Shown here piece after piece: positions 24,681 to 34,413 of a stretch of DNA of 64,000 nucleotides. Both the position numbers and the translations under genes were made by a program. The stretch is from Serratia quinivorans (lineage in GTDB: Bacteria > Pseudomonadota > Gammaproteobacteria > Enterobacterales > Enterobacteriaceae), in NCBI RefSeq assembly GCF_946227985.1, contig NZ_CAMKGL010000008.1, positions 148,575-212,574 on the forward strand, read 5' to 3'. The notes under the pieces were generated by a model, which saw only the letters and a list, made by a program, of their open reading frames with translations, had not been told where the DNA came from and did no database searches. How positions within the stretch are numbered: position 1 is the first letter of the stretch; every line of letters starts with the position of its first letter.

Positions 24681-27600
24681 TCAGAATTTCCAGGTGAAGC
24701 CAGCATTGACGCTGTTGTCCTGGTAGTTTTGCGACAGCAACCCGCCGTAACCCAATGACAGCGTGGCGTTCTTGTTCACCGCCACTTCCGCACTGGCTTT
24801 CAGCACCGCACCGTCACGTGAGGCCGACACGCTGTTCACCACGAACGGGGAATTACCGCCGTTGAAGCGCAGCCCGGTACCGCGATCCAAATCGCCATAC
24901 TGATGCTGCCAGCCCAGTTCACTGCGCAGCGCCACGCTGGTGGTTTTGCTCGCCTGCCACTCGGTATCCGCACGCAGACCCAGCGTCGATACCGTGGCAT
25001 GGGTGTGCTGTTTGTCGCCGTGCAGCGCCGCAGCCCCGCCATCCTCCGAAATACCGTTGTTCTGGAAGTTGATGTACGCCAGGTTGGCGAACGGCTCCAG
25101 GTTCACCCAGTCGGCCTTCACGCTGTAACCCGCTTCGGCAAACACCTGCTCGGTGCGCGCGCTGTACTTCGCGGTTTCCCGATCTGACTGCATGCCGTAA
25201 TTGACCGAGCGCGAGGTATCGAAACGGTGCCAGGTGTAGCCACCGCCGGCACGCAGCGCCAGTTCACCGAACTGTTTGCCGCCATACACCGCCAGGTGGT
25301 AGTTGTCGCTGTCGGCATTGGAGCCGTAGCCACCGTCCAGCGAGGTGCGGGTGTAACCGGTCGCCACCCCCAAGCGCCAGTCATCCGCCAGCGCCGAGTC
25401 CAGCCCCACCAGCACGCCGTAGGTCGAGGCCTGATAGCCCGTCGCATTGGCGTCGCCCGACGCATGGTCCCAGGCCCCCAGCAACTGCGCCCAGGCACCG
25501 CCGTCGTCGTCCGCCTTGATGTCCGGCGAGGTCGCCAACCCTTCCGCCTGCCGCAGACGGCCGTTCAACGCATCACGCAGGTAACGGCTGTCGTTGACCT
25601 GTGCCGAGGCGATATCCGCATGGATCTGCCCGGACAGCTGACGGAACGCCTGACGCGCTTCCCCTGCCGAACCGGCGTTGAGAATGCTCTCGTACACCGG
25701 GTTACCTACCGCCAGGGCATCCGCCGCGGCTGCTACCGCACGTTCGTTCCGGGTGGCAGCCACACTGGCAAAGGAAGTATCGTTACGGCCCACGTTCAGC
25801 GTGACCTGATTGGGTTGATAGGTCAGCCCGGCGCTCAGGAAGGGAGAGAACGTTGAAGTAGAAGCAAACCGCCCGCTGATACCCTGCTGGGCGGTAAGTA
25901 TGTTGTATTGCTGGCCGAGCAGGCTGCTCACGCTACCTTGCGACAGCAGGTTGGCGTTTTGTTCCTGCAACACCACGACTTCACCGCCGCCGATCGTTGC
26001 CGATCCTCCGCTTTGGATCCGATCGCTATGGCCGTTTGGCGCCACTTCCACCGCATAGCGGGAACCCGGTTCGAAGCTGAGGTTACGCGTTACATTCAGC
26101 GTACCGATCGAGTTACCCGGTGCCACGGTACCGCCGCTGCGCGCCGTCAGTGACCCGACCGTCCCGGAGCCCCCCAGCACGCCGGCGTTTTGCACCGTGA
26201 CGTCTGAAGTCACCGAGCCGTTGATTGCCAGCAGGCCCTGATTGATCAGCGTCGGCCCCGCGTAGCTGTTGTTGCCGGTCAGCACCAGGGTGCCAATACC
26301 CTGTTTGGTCAGGCCACCGTGACCGGAAATGTTGTTGCTCCAGACATCCAACCCGCAATGCGTATCGTCACACACGCGTTCGGTCGGTTTGCCCTTGTCC
26401 AGTACCGCGCCGACCCCCGGCAGATTCACCACGAACTGCTCCGGGCCGTAAGCGCCGCTAATCCGAAACTCTTCAGGAATATCCTGCTCGGTAACAAACA
26501 TGCCCGGGCCGTGGATTGCCTTGCCCAGATCGATCATCCCCCAGCCGTAAAGCGCATCGATACCCGGAGCGCCCATATCAACGGTAGTGGTCTTCAGCAC
26601 CGAGGCAACCTGTGCGCCGGTCATGTACGGGAAGCGCTCCATCAGCACCGCAATGCTGCCGGCCACGTGCGGCGCCGCCATTGAGGTCCCGCTGTATTTG
26701 GCGTAACCGGTGGTCAGGTTATCTACGCTGTTGCCTTCGATGATTGAGCTGTACACCTTGGTCCCCGGTGCGGCAACGCAGAAGCTGGCGGTATAACCGC
26801 AGCGCGAGGAGAAGGTGCTGATGCTGTAATCACCGGTGTTTTTCGGATCCTGCAGACTGGCGACCGACAGCCAGTTGGGGGCTATCTCCGGCACGAAATA
26901 GGCCAGCCCGGCCATGGCGTCCGGGTTATTGAGGTTGTAATCGTTACCGGCGGCAAAAATGGTGACAATACCGCTGCGTGCCGCGTCAATTGCGCCCTGA
27001 TAAGCGCCCCCGGCTTTTGTGCCAAGGATCTGTTTGATTTGATCGAATTGTTTTTGCGCGTCGGCGAGCGTGAAGTGGGGATAGGCCGGATCCTCGCCAC
27101 CCTGATCAAACTTCTCAGTGATGCCAATACCCCAGCTGTTGTTGATAATGCGTGCGCCGCTGGCGATCAACGCATCCCAGCCGGCCTGGTACACCGCCCC
27201 ATCGTTACCGAGAATGATGCCGTCTTCCGGGCCGGGGTCGCCGTTTTCCGCGCTGATGATTTGTGCGTTGAACGCCACGCCGTGCATCTCGCCGCCATCG
27301 CGATTACCGGCAGCTATGCCGCCCACGTGGGTACCGTGTGAACCCAGGGTGCCGTCGGAATCCACGCTGGGCGTGCCGTCATAGCGGAATACGTCGCCTT
27401 TTTTTACCGGAATGTAGGGATCGGTGTATTCGCGGATGCCGGTCGTCACCAGATTGATCACTTTGCCCTGGCTGGCAAACTCCGGGTGTTTGGCATACAC
27501 CGGCTGATCGAAAATACCGAGCTTTACGCCTTTCCCGCTATAACCGGCGGCGTAGGCCTGATCGGCGTGGATCGCTCCCAGCCCCCATTCGGCGTTGAAT

Positions 27601-27782
27601 TCGTTACTGCGCCAACTCGCAGGATCGCCCGACTTGCCGCTCTCTACATAAGGTGCAGCCTGCGCTCCACCGATCGCCGCCAGGCAAAAAAGCACAGCAC
27701 TCCACTGTGCGCGATTAACGCCAATTTCAGGCCAGCCGAAGGCCGCCTGAACAGGCTTGACTCCTTTACGTTTATTTTCCAT
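24681..27782 (-). CDS. Subtilisin-like autotransporter serine protease, copy 2
   Basis: A 1033-residue paralogue of the next gene, with the same architecture: extended signal peptide (about 1-43, ending 'AAIGGAQAA'), S8 protease domain with Asp92 ('GIFDQP'), His149 ('SHGTHVGG') and Ser367 ('GTSMAAPHVAG'), linker repeats, and an autotransporter barrel ending in 'TWKF'. The ATG at 27782 is used; a GTG one codon earlier is possible. The protease domain differs clearly from copy 1, while the barrel and much of the linker are nearly identical even in silent positions. This suggests recent gene conversion. It probably cleaves different substrates from copy 1 (inference). Confidence 0.95.
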   Translation of the reverse strand: MENKRKGVKPVQAAFGWPEIGVNRAQWSAVLFCLAAIGGAQAAPYVESGKSGDPASWRSNEFNAEWGLGAIHADQAYAAGYSGKGVKLGIFDQPVYAKHPEFASQGKVINLVTTGIREYTDPYIPVKKGDVFRYDGTPSVDSDGTLGSHGTHVGGIAAGNRDGGEMHGVAFNAQIISAENGDPGPEDGIILGNDGAVYQAGWDALIASGARIINNSWGIGITEKFDQGGEDPAYPHFTLADAQKQFDQIKQILGTKAGGAYQGAIDAARSGIVTIFAAGNDYNLNNPDAMAGLAYFVPEIAPNWLSVASLQDPKNTGDYSISTFSSRCGYTASFCVAAPGTKVYSSIIEGNSVDNLTTGYAKYSGTSMAAPHVAGSIAVLMERFPYMTGAQVASVLKTTTVDMGAPGIDALYGWGMIDLGKAIHGPGMFVTEQDIPEEFRISGAYGPEQFVVNLPGVGAVLDKGKPTERVCDDTHCGLDVWSNNISGHGGLTKQGIGTLVLTGNNSYAGPTLINQGLLAINGSVTSDVTVQNAGVLGGSGTVGSLTARSGGTVAPGNSIGTLNVTRNLSFEPGSRYAVEVAPNGHSDRIQSGGSATIGGGEVVVLQEQNANLLSQGSVSSLLGQQYNILTAQQGISGRFASTSTFSPFLSAGLTYQPNQVTLNVGRNDTSFASVAATRNERAVAAAADALAVGNPVYESILNAGSAGEARQAFRQLSGQIHADIASAQVNDSRYLRDALNGRLRQAEGLATSPDIKADDDGGAWAQLLGAWDHASGDANATGYQASTYGVLVGLDSALADDWRLGVATGYTRTSLDGGYGSNADSDNYHLAVYGGKQFGELALRAGGGYTWHRFDTSRSVNYGMQSDRETAKYSARTEQVFAEAGYSVKADWVNLEPFANLAYINFQNNGISEDGGAAALHGDKQHTHATVSTLGLRADTEWQASKTTSVALRSELGWQHQYGDLDRGTGLRFNGGNSPFVVNSVSASRDGAVLKASAEVAVNKNATLSLGYGGLLSQNYQDNSVNAGFTWKF

Positions 27783-28189
27783 CACAGATACCGTCCATTG
27801 TTGTTTGCAAATGTCTTATTGATTTTTTGTGTAACAGTTTCGTAACACCAAATAAATAAAGCACAACAATCTCAAGCGCGCCTAATGGGTCAATGCGCGA
27901 AATGGCCTAAACGGCAAGACTAAGGATCGAGTAAACCGGGGGGGAAACATAAGGATCTTCGATGGCCAGGAGCCAGCGGAAAGAGTGAATTCTTCTTGCT
28001 GAGGATGAAATGTAATTAGATGATAAATAAGTATAATATAAACAAAACAGGCCGTATGGGTCTCTCCCTCGCGGCCTGTTCAACAATGCTTAAGATGCTC
28101 TTTTTATCAATTTTAATTATAACTATTGCCAATACTCACTCAGTGAAATGTGCTGATTTTCGCCGAGAAGGGCAGTAAAAATTGGACTA
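27783..28189. other. Intergenic region upstream of the autotransporter pair
   Basis: No gene is seen. The left part (to about 27900) should hold the promoter of the autotransporter genes. A hairpin terminator for the TetR gene lies at 28035-28080. The rest is AT-rich with no recognised element. Confidence 0.5.
28035..28080 (-). terminator. Terminator downstream of the TetR gene
   Basis: AACAGGCCG (28046-28054) pairs with CGGCCTGTT (28072-28080). On the minus strand the stem is followed by TTTTGTTTATATT. It lies about 110 bases after the TetR stop. Confidence 0.65.
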
Positions 28190-28825
28190 TCATGCTAGCG
28201 GTTTTCTGTTGTTCATCGCATCTTCTTCAGCCTGGCGAATAATGGCTTTCGCCATCCATTGCGTCACATCCTGGATGCCACCGAGATCCAGTCCCCAAAT
28301 ATCTTTCAGTACCAGGAAAACTTCCGAACCATAGATCAGCGAGAAAGAATGAATCACCCGCTGTAACGCCTCGGGCGGTAGTTTATCCTGCAACGGCTCT
28401 ACCGCCAGGTTGAGCAGGCGCTTGCGGTTGCCGCGGACGAACTTTTCAACAGGTTTAATGCTGCTCGATTGTGCCTCGGCCCATTGCTGGAGGGACAATA
28501 GCAATGCCGCGCGCAAAGCGCCCTCATGTTGCTCCATTTGCGGATAAGCAAAACTCAGTAATTGTTGGATCCGCGCCCCAGCATCATTGTCTATCGGCCG
28601 CCATTCAAGAATAGGTCCCAAACTCTCTGCAACCACCGCCGTAATCAATGCGCTCTGAGTAGGAAAATAACGATAGGCCGTCGCGCGGGAAACCTGCGCG
28701 TGCTGGGCCAATTCAGTAATGGAGGGAAAGGCCCCACCATCGAACAATACCATCGCGCTGGCGAGCAACAGCTTGCGGGTTCTGGCTCGTGTATGAGTCA
28801 AATTTTCGGGTAGATTTAATGGCAC
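28190..28825 (-). CDS. TetR-family transcriptional repressor
   Basis: A 211-residue regulator with an N-terminal TetR helix-turn-helix ('FPSITELAQHAQVSRATAYRYFPTQ', residues ~33-57 described by its parts 'SITELAQHAQVS' and 'ATAYRYF') and a ligand-binding helical C-terminal domain. It starts with GTG behind AAAGGGG. It is divergent from the Tm-1-like/PEP-hydrolase-like pair, with a perfect inverted repeat in between, so it most likely represses that pair and itself. The inducer is unknown. Confidence 0.88.
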   Translation of the reverse strand: MPLNLPENLTHTRARTRKLLLASAMVLFDGGAFPSITELAQHAQVSRATAYRYFPTQSALITAVVAESLGPILEWRPIDNDAGARIQQLLSFAYPQMEQHEGALRAALLLSLQQWAEAQSSSIKPVEKFVRGNRKRLLNLAVEPLQDKLPPEALQRVIHSFSLIYGSEVFLVLKDIWGLDLGGIQDVTQWMAKAIIRQAEEDAMNNRKPLA

Positions 28826-28953
28826 GACGACCCCTTTCTCACCAATCTAACGCAGGCCAGAACAAGAGCTCAGGCAAATATAGCCCACTGTAACAAACTT
28901 GCCTGACTCTGTGCTATCCAGGAGACGACGCAATTCTGTCCTTTCATTTATCT

Positions 28954-28973
28954 AATGAGACATTAATCTCATT
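28954..28973. promoter_or_regulatory. Inverted repeat, probable TetR operator
   Basis: AATGAGA (28954-28960), six spacer bases, then TCTCATT (28967-28973) form a perfect inverted repeat. A second half-site TCTCATT lies at 29010-29016. The site is in the 326-base divergent region between the regulator (start 28825) and its likely target (start 29152); the rest of that region holds no gene. Confidence 0.65.
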
Positions 28974-29151
28974 TTTCCATCAAACCCACTTGCATAAATG
29001 ATACTACAGTCTCATTATGATGATGAATTCACCGACTACGCTCAGCAACCTTAGTCAGCACCAGGGATTCAATTTAGTTAACTAATTAAATTATAATAAA
29101 ATTATCAGAAAGCGTGGCGGCCATCCGAACCTACAATTCAGGAACAGGCTA

Positions 29152-30369
29152 ATGAACAATAATCAGGCAATCATCTATATTGCGACAACGGCGGATACTA
29201 AAGGACGAGAACTGGCTTATGTTCGCAGCCTGATCGCCGATACCGGATTACCCACGCTAACCGTCGATTTATCTACTCATCATATCCCGGCCAGCTACCC
29301 TGCCGATGTTTCCGCCGCCACCGTCGCCAGCTATCATCCTGAAGGCGAGAATGCCGTATTTTGTGACGACCGAGGTAAAGCCATTGCCGCCATGGCCATT
29401 GCTTTCGAGCGATTCATGCTCTCACGCCAGGATGTTGCAGCCCTGCTTGGCCTGGGCGGTTCCGGCGGCACCGCATTGATTACACCTGCCATGCAACAAT
29501 TACCCATTGGCCTGCCAAAGCTGATGGTATCGACCATGGCTTCCGGTGACACTTCCGGCTATGTCGGTGCCAGCGATATTGGCATGTTGTACTCGGTTAC
29601 CGACGTCGCCGGGCTGAATCGTATTTCCCGCCTCGTGCTGGGCAATGCCGCACATCAAATTGCCGGCGCCGTTCGCTTTGCCACACCGATTGATACAGAC
29701 AGTAAACCTGCCGTTGGGCTTACCATGTTCGGTGTCACGACTCCCTGCATTCAGGCAGTAACTGCGGCAATTGAAAATGAGTGGGATTGCCTGGTATTTC
29801 ATGCGACAGGCAGCGGTGGCCAGGCAATGGAAAAACTGGTCGACAGCCATCTGCTGAACGGGGTATTCGATTTAACCACCACCGAAGTCTGTGACCATCT
29901 GTTTGGCGGCGTGCTGGCCTGTACTGAAGATCGCTTCGACGCGATAGCCCGTACCGGCATTCCCTGCGTCATGTCCTGCGGTGCGCTAGATATGATCAAC
30001 TTTGGTCATCCCGGTACCATCCCTGCTCGCTACGCCGAACGCCAGTTTTACAACCATAATGCCCAAGTGACGCTGATGCGGACTACACCAGAAGAAAATG
30101 CCCAAATGGGCCGCTGGATCGGCGAAAAGTTGAACGCATGTTCGGGAGAAGTTCGCTTCCTGATCCCTGAGGGCGGTGTTTCAGCGCTCGATGCCCCAGG
30201 GCAAGCATTTTGGGATCCTGAGGCACTGGCTGCGTTCATCAGCTCGCTGGAAGCGACGTGGCAACCCACGGATAAACAGCGTCTGATCAAGACCCCTTAC
30301 AACATCAACGATCCCCGCTTTGCCGACGCCGCCGTGCAACAGTTCCGGGAGATCTCTCATTCTTATTGA
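29152..30369 (+). CDS. Tm-1-like ATP-binding domain protein (UPF0261)
   Basis: A 405-residue cytosolic protein of the UPF0261/Tm-1-like family: '[20 protein letters not shown]' at the N terminus, '[22 protein letters not shown]', '[15 protein letters not shown]' and '[15 protein letters not shown]', with '[15 protein letters not shown]' near the end. In plants the Tm-1 N-terminal domain of this family binds ATP and blocks tomato mosaic virus replicase. In bacteria the function is not established, but it is usually next to, or fused with, the TIM-barrel protein found just downstream. The two are 12 bases apart and form an operon, divergent from a TetR repressor. Confidence 0.85.
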   Translation: MNNNQAIIYIATTADTKGRELAYVRSLIADTGLPTLTVDLSTHHIPASYPADVSAATVASYHPEGENAVFCDDRGKAIAAMAIAFERFMLSRQDVAALLGLGGSGGTALITPAMQQLPIGLPKLMVSTMASGDTSGYVGASDIGMLYSVTDVAGLNRISRLVLGNAAHQIAGAVRFATPIDTDSKPAVGLTMFGVTTPCIQAVTAAIENEWDCLVFHATGSGGQAMEKLVDSHLLNGVFDLTTTEVCDHLFGGVLACTEDRFDAIARTGIPCVMSCGALDMINFGHPGTIPARYAERQFYNHNAQVTLMRTTPEENAQMGRWIGEKLNACSGEVRFLIPEGGVSALDAPGQAFWDPEALAAFISSLEATWQPTDKQRLIKTPYNINDPRFADAAVQQFREISHSY

Positions 30370-30381
30370 TTGGAGTTACAC

Positions 30382-31215
30382 ATGGCCAAACACACTCGAC
30401 AGGCATTACTGACCAAATTCAGGGGAATGATTGCTCGCCGCGAACCAATCATCGGTGGCGGTGCCGGCACCGGGCTCTCGGCCAAGTGTGAAGAGGCCGG
30501 CGGTATCGATCTGATCGTCATTTACAACTCGGGTCGCTATCGCATGGCGGGCCGAGGTTCCCTGGCTGGTCTGCTGGCGTATGGCAACGCCAATGAAATC
30601 GTGATGGACATGGCCAAAGAAGTCCTGCCGGTGGTCAAGCAGACCCCGGTTCTGGCTGGGGTCAACGGCACGGATCCTTTTTGCCACTTTGATAAGTTTC
30701 TCGATGAGATTAAAAACACGGGTTTCGCCGGCGTACAAAACTTCCCAACCGTCGGCCTGATTGACGGCAATTTCCGCGCCAACCTGGAAGAAACCGGGAT
30801 GGGCTATGCGTTAGAGGTAGATATGATTCGGCTGGCGCATGAGAAAGACCTGTTGACCACCCCCTACGTTTTTAATGCGCAAGATGCGATCGCGATGACC
30901 GAAGCAGGGGCAGATATCATCGTCCCACACATGGGGCTGACAACCGGCGGCAGCATTGGCGCAGAAACTTCGTTGACACTGGCTGATTGCGTCCCTCTGA
31001 TTAACGAATGGGCTCAGGCCGCCAAACAGGTTCGCGAAGACGTGATCGTCCTGTGTCACGGCGGCCCCATAGCCACGCCTGAAGATGCTGCGTATATCAT
31101 GCAGCACTGTCCGTTAGTCGATGGTTTCTACGGCGCCAGCTCGATGGAGCGCTTACCTACAGAACTGGCGTTAACTGAAACCACGCGCCAATTTAAAAAT
31201 ATTAACAGAGATTGA
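30382..31215 (+). CDS. Phosphoenolpyruvate-hydrolase-like TIM-barrel protein
   Basis: A 277-residue TIM-barrel protein of the family annotated as PEP hydrolase / TIM-barrel signal-transduction enzyme. Visible blocks are '[22 protein letters not shown]', '[18 protein letters not shown]', '[11 protein letters not shown]', '[19 protein letters not shown]' and '[17 protein letters not shown]'. The ATG at 30382 follows a GGAG site; a TTG at 30370 is less likely. It is the second gene of an operon with the Tm-1-like protein, the arrangement also seen as gene fusions in fungi and plants. The metabolic role is unknown. Confidence 0.82.
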   Translation: MAKHTRQALLTKFRGMIARREPIIGGGAGTGLSAKCEEAGGIDLIVIYNSGRYRMAGRGSLAGLLAYGNANEIVMDMAKEVLPVVKQTPVLAGVNGTDPFCHFDKFLDEIKNTGFAGVQNFPTVGLIDGNFRANLEETGMGYALEVDMIRLAHEKDLLTTPYVFNAQDAIAMTEAGADIIVPHMGLTTGGSIGAETSLTLADCVPLINEWAQAAKQVREDVIVLCHGGPIATPEDAAYIMQHCPLVDGFYGASSMERLPTELALTETTRQFKNINRD

Positions 31216-31292
31216 TGGGGAAATAGCTTACTCGCGCACAACATCAGGGAAACCCGTTGTTTAACGGGAAGTGAAGTCGCAGTGAGATAAGC

Positions 31293-31324
31293 AAAAGGGC
31301 CAGAGATTACTCTGGCCCTTTTTA
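31293..31324. terminator. Bidirectional terminator between PEP-hydrolase-like gene and spy
   Basis: AAAAGGGCCAGAG and CTCTGGCCCTTTTT form a 13-bp stem with an ATTA loop, with T-runs on both strands. It serves two convergent genes. Confidence 0.92.
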
Positions 31325-31341
31325 TTTACCACATGAAACTA

Positions 31342-31842
31342 TTACTGTGCGGTCGTCATTTTCGACTTCATGTTATTCATGTGTTCCATCATTTTCTGTT
31401 CGCGTTTCTGATAATTCTCATTGTATTGTTTTTTCTGCTCAGGGGTCAGCAGGTTATACATTTTATTTTCAGCTTTGGCGCGCTCCAGCATATGTTCGGA
31501 CTGTGCTTTGCTGATGGCATCAATTTGGGTTTTCGCTTTGGCTTCATCGAAGCTGTCGGAAGCGACCATGCTATGCAGTGCCTGGCGTTCCTCTTTGGTA
31601 CCTTCGCCGCGTTTCTGGTGCGATTCTTTCATAATATCGCGCATTTGCTGGCGCTGTTGCTCGGTCAGGTTCAGGCCGGCAAACGGCCCACCTTTACCTT
31701 CACCTTTGTGATGCATCATTTTCATGTTCATCGGGGCGGCTTCAGTCGTGGTCGGTGCCGCCGTGGTATCTGCAGCAAAAGCCATGGAAGCAGAACCCAG
31801 TGCCAGAGTAGAGGCGACAAATAAAGCGGTCAGTTTACGCAT
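31342..31842 (-). CDS. spy: Periplasmic ATP-independent chaperone Spy
   Basis: A 166-residue periplasmic protein. The signal peptide (MRKLTALFVASTLALGSASMAFA) is nearly that of E. coli Spy, and two LTxxQ motifs are visible ('LNLTEQQRQQM' and 'LLTPEQKKQY'). Spy dimers form a cradle that prevents aggregation of unfolded periplasmic proteins and is induced by envelope stress through CpxRA and BaeSR. The ATG at 31842 is chosen over one two codons upstream because AAGGA then lies at the right distance and the signal peptide matches. A Met/His-rich stretch near the mature N terminus is typical. No clear CpxR box could be fixed by eye. Confidence 0.93.
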   Translation of the reverse strand: MRKLTALFVASTLALGSASMAFAADTTAAPTTTEAAPMNMKMMHHKGEGKGGPFAGLNLTEQQRQQMRDIMKESHQKRGEGTKEERQALHSMVASDSFDEAKAKTQIDAISKAQSEHMLERAKAENKMYNLLTPEQKKQYNENYQKREQKMMEHMNNMKSKMTTAQ

Positions 31843-31848
31843 AATCAT

Positions 31849-32402
31849 TTCCTTAAAAATTATTCTTCATCAGGAGCGCTGTACGTGAACAGGCTCATCT
31901 TTCGTCGGAGATAATAATAGGCCGATAAATATATAGTAATGCGATGGAGTGTAAATTTATTAAAGCCCGAAACACTTTTATTCATCAATAATGAATGAAT
32001 TATGAAGATGATGCGTATTATTTGGAAAGTTTGGTTTCCCACCGCATAAAACTCACCACAACATGACGTCTGTTTCTATAGGATTATTCCTGCCAGCGGC
32101 CCACTTTATTATAATGTAGACCCCTCTGCTACAACCGCCCTGCAACAAAATGATCGCGTGCCGATGCGCTAAAATCGCCCCAACCTCTCGAAATTTCAGG
32201 TTCTCACTTACACTTTAAAACGTGCGGCTATCTGACGATTACAGGGCAAAACTAATTATTGCTTATATAATAGTTTCATCCCTCGCCGGTGAAAAACGTG
32301 TTATATGATGGAGATACGTGCACTACGGCCACGCCCGGGCCAGAAACCTGCGGCTGCGCTCATCGCACAGACCTGGCTGTCGTGCCCTTTTGAGGAATCA
32401 TC
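31849..32402. other. 554-base intergenic region upstream of rpfR
   Basis: No convincing gene; the only short frames are low-complexity AT-rich. The left part should hold the spy promoter. TATAAT at 32266-32271 is a candidate -10 box for rpfR, with only a weak -35. A GAGGAA ribosome-binding site lies just before the rpfR ATG. Confidence 0.45.
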
Positions 32403-34397
32403 ATGTTCGCAGACCAAGGCCCTATGCTTCTTAACGCCCACTTCGGCACCAACAGCCCTTATTGGCGGTTGGCGTTTGACAGCAATGCGTTGGCGTTGTC
32501 GGCCGTCAAAGGCAAAACCCATATGGCCGTGGCGCTCAGCGCTATGCAGGCGGCTAAAATCCGTCGCCTGAGCGGCATTACCGCCAGCCTTGATATCACC
32601 ATCACGCTCGGCGGCGAACCGATACATCTGCATCTGGTTGGGCGGCGAGTCAACAATCTGGAATGGGCAGGCACCGCCTCCGCCTTCAGCGATACCCAAT
32701 CGGTCGCCCGTGATTTGGTACACGGCCTTTCCTTTGCCGAACAGGTGGTGTCCGAAGCCAACTCCGTGATTGTGATTGTCGATCAGCACGGTCGCATTCA
32801 GCGCTTCAACCGCCTGAGCGAAGAGTACACCGGCCTGCACGAGCATGATGTTATTGGTAAAAACGTCTTTCAATTATTTATGAGCCCGGAGGAAGCCTCG
32901 GCATCACGGCGCAACATCGCCGGCTTTTTCCGTAATGGTTCATCCTATGAGGTAGAACGCTGGATCAAGACGGTGAAAGGCGAGCGGCTGTTTTTGTTCC
33001 GCAACAAGTTCGTCCACAGCGGCAGCGGTAAGAATGAAGTTTTTCTGATTTGCTCCGGTACCGATATCACCGAAGAACGCCGCGCGCAGGAACGTCTGCG
33101 GGTACTGGCCAATACCGACATCATTACCGGCCTGCCCAATCGCAATGCCATTCAGGACAAAATTACCCAGTCGATTGCCACTCGCGATGGCCACAGTGTT
33201 GGGCTGGTGTATCTCGATCTCGACAACTTTAAAAAGGTTAACGACGCCTACGGCCATATGTTCGGCGACCGTTTATTGGTAGAGGTGTCGCTGGCGGTGC
33301 TCGGCTGTCTGGATAACGACCAAACCCTGGCCCGCCTGGGTGGCGATGAATTCCTGGTGCTGGCCCAACAGGCCGACCGCGAAATGCTGCAACGCCTGGC
33401 CCAGCGTATTATCGACCGGTTGAAAACGCCGTTCCGTATAGGGCTTATCGAAGTTTATACCGGCTGTTCTATTGGTATAGCACTGTGTCCCGAACACGGC
33501 AACGACATCGACAGCCTGATCCGCAGTGCCGATACCGCCATGTATGTCGCCAAAGAGCACGGCAAACGCACCTATACCGTATTCTCGCCGGAAATGAATA
33601 AACGCGTCGCGGAATACATGTGGCTGGACACCAACCTGCGTAAGGGATTGGAACAAAATCAACTGGTGGTGTATTACCAGCCAAAAATAGAGACACTCAG
33701 CGGCAGAGTATGTAGCGTGGAAGCGCTGGTGCGCTGGGATTCCCCCGAGCGCGGCCTGATCCCACCGCTGCAGTTTATCTCCTACGCGGAAGAGTCAGGT
33801 CTGATCGGCCCGCTTGGCCGTTGGGTGCTGCAGACCGCCGCCAAACAGGCCGCTCAGTGGCAACGACAAGGGTTACCACTGCGGGTCGCGGTCAATCTTT
33901 CCGCCCGCCAGTTGGTGGATGACTCTATCGTTGAAGATCTGGCGCAGGTGTTGCAGCACAATCAGTTGACTCCCTGCCTGCTGGATTTCGAACTCACGGA
34001 AAGTAGCCTGATTGAGGATGAGAAACGCGCTCGCGAAGTGATCGCCCGGTTACGCCAACTGGGTGCACAGGTCCATCTTGATGATTTTGGCACCGGTTAC
34101 TCTTCGCTGGCGCAGCTGGCACGTATTCCGCTGGATGCCATTAAACTGGATAAAAGCTTTGTGCGTGGGGTGAATGATAACCCGGTTTCACAATCGCTGG
34201 TGCGTGCCATCGTCGCGGCGGCCGAAGCGCTTAAATTCCGGGTGATCGCCGAAGGCGTAGAGACAGAAAGCGAAAATCGGTTCCTCGATGAAATCGGCGT
34301 GGATGAAAAACAGGGGTTCCTGTTTGCGCAGCCAATGCTCCCGGAGCAGCTGGAGCATTGGCTGCAGTCCTATCGCCCGCCATCCTCCTCAGCGTGA
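32403..34397 (+). CDS. rpfR: RpfR: DSF receptor with PAS, GGDEF and EAL domains
   Basis: A 664-residue protein homologous to Burkholderia/Cronobacter RpfR and E. coli PdeR (YciR/Gmr). Order: an N-terminal RpfF-interaction domain (~1-95), a PAS sensor (~105-225, 'VIVIVDQHGRIQRFNRLSEEY'-type start), a GGDEF domain with intact GGDEF at 313-317, and an EAL domain with intact EAL at 440-442 plus 'DDFGTGYSS' and 'EGVETE'. In characterised RpfR, binding of cis-2-unsaturated fatty acids to PAS stimulates c-di-GMP hydrolysis. Its convergent neighbour is the signal synthase rpfF, the same pairing as in Cronobacter and Burkholderia; E. coli kept only the receptor. The gene thus links quorum sensing to c-di-GMP. 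Confidence 0.92.
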   Translation: MFADQGPMLLNAHFGTNSPYWRLAFDSNALALSAVKGKTHMAVALSAMQAAKIRRLSGITASLDITITLGGEPIHLHLVGRRVNNLEWAGTASAFSDTQSVARDLVHGLSFAEQVVSEANSVIVIVDQHGRIQRFNRLSEEYTGLHEHDVIGKNVFQLFMSPEEASASRRNIAGFFRNGSSYEVERWIKTVKGERLFLFRNKFVHSGSGKNEVFLICSGTDITEERRAQERLRVLANTDIITGLPNRNAIQDKITQSIATRDGHSVGLVYLDLDNFKKVNDAYGHMFGDRLLVEVSLAVLGCLDNDQTLARLGGDEFLVLAQQADREMLQRLAQRIIDRLKTPFRIGLIEVYTGCSIGIALCPEHGNDIDSLIRSADTAMYVAKEHGKRTYTVFSPEMNKRVAEYMWLDTNLRKGLEQNQLVVYYQPKIETLSGRVCSVEALVRWDSPERGLIPPLQFISYAEESGLIGPLGRWVLQTAAKQAAQWQRQGLPLRVAVNLSARQLVDDSIVEDLAQVLQHNQLTPCLLDFELTESSLIEDEKRAREVIARLRQLGAQVHLDDFGTGYSSLAQLARIPLDAIKLDKSFVRGVNDNPVSQSLVRAIVAAAEALKFRVIAEGVETESENRFLDEIGVDEKQGFLFAQPMLPEQLEHWLQSYRPPSSSA

Positions 34398-34404
34398 GGC
34401 GGGC
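34375..34404. terminator. Hairpin at the rpfR/rpfF convergent junction
   Basis: GCCCGCC (34375-34381) pairs with GGCGGGC (34398-34404). It overlaps the last codons of rpfR and lies in the 16-base gap region to rpfF; no strong T-run follows. Confidence 0.5.
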
Positions 34405-34413
34405 AGGGTAACA

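Noticed and set aside
31860..32042. 60-codon frame upstream of spy
   Set aside because: AT-rich low-complexity translation, no ribosome-binding site of note and no recognisable homology.
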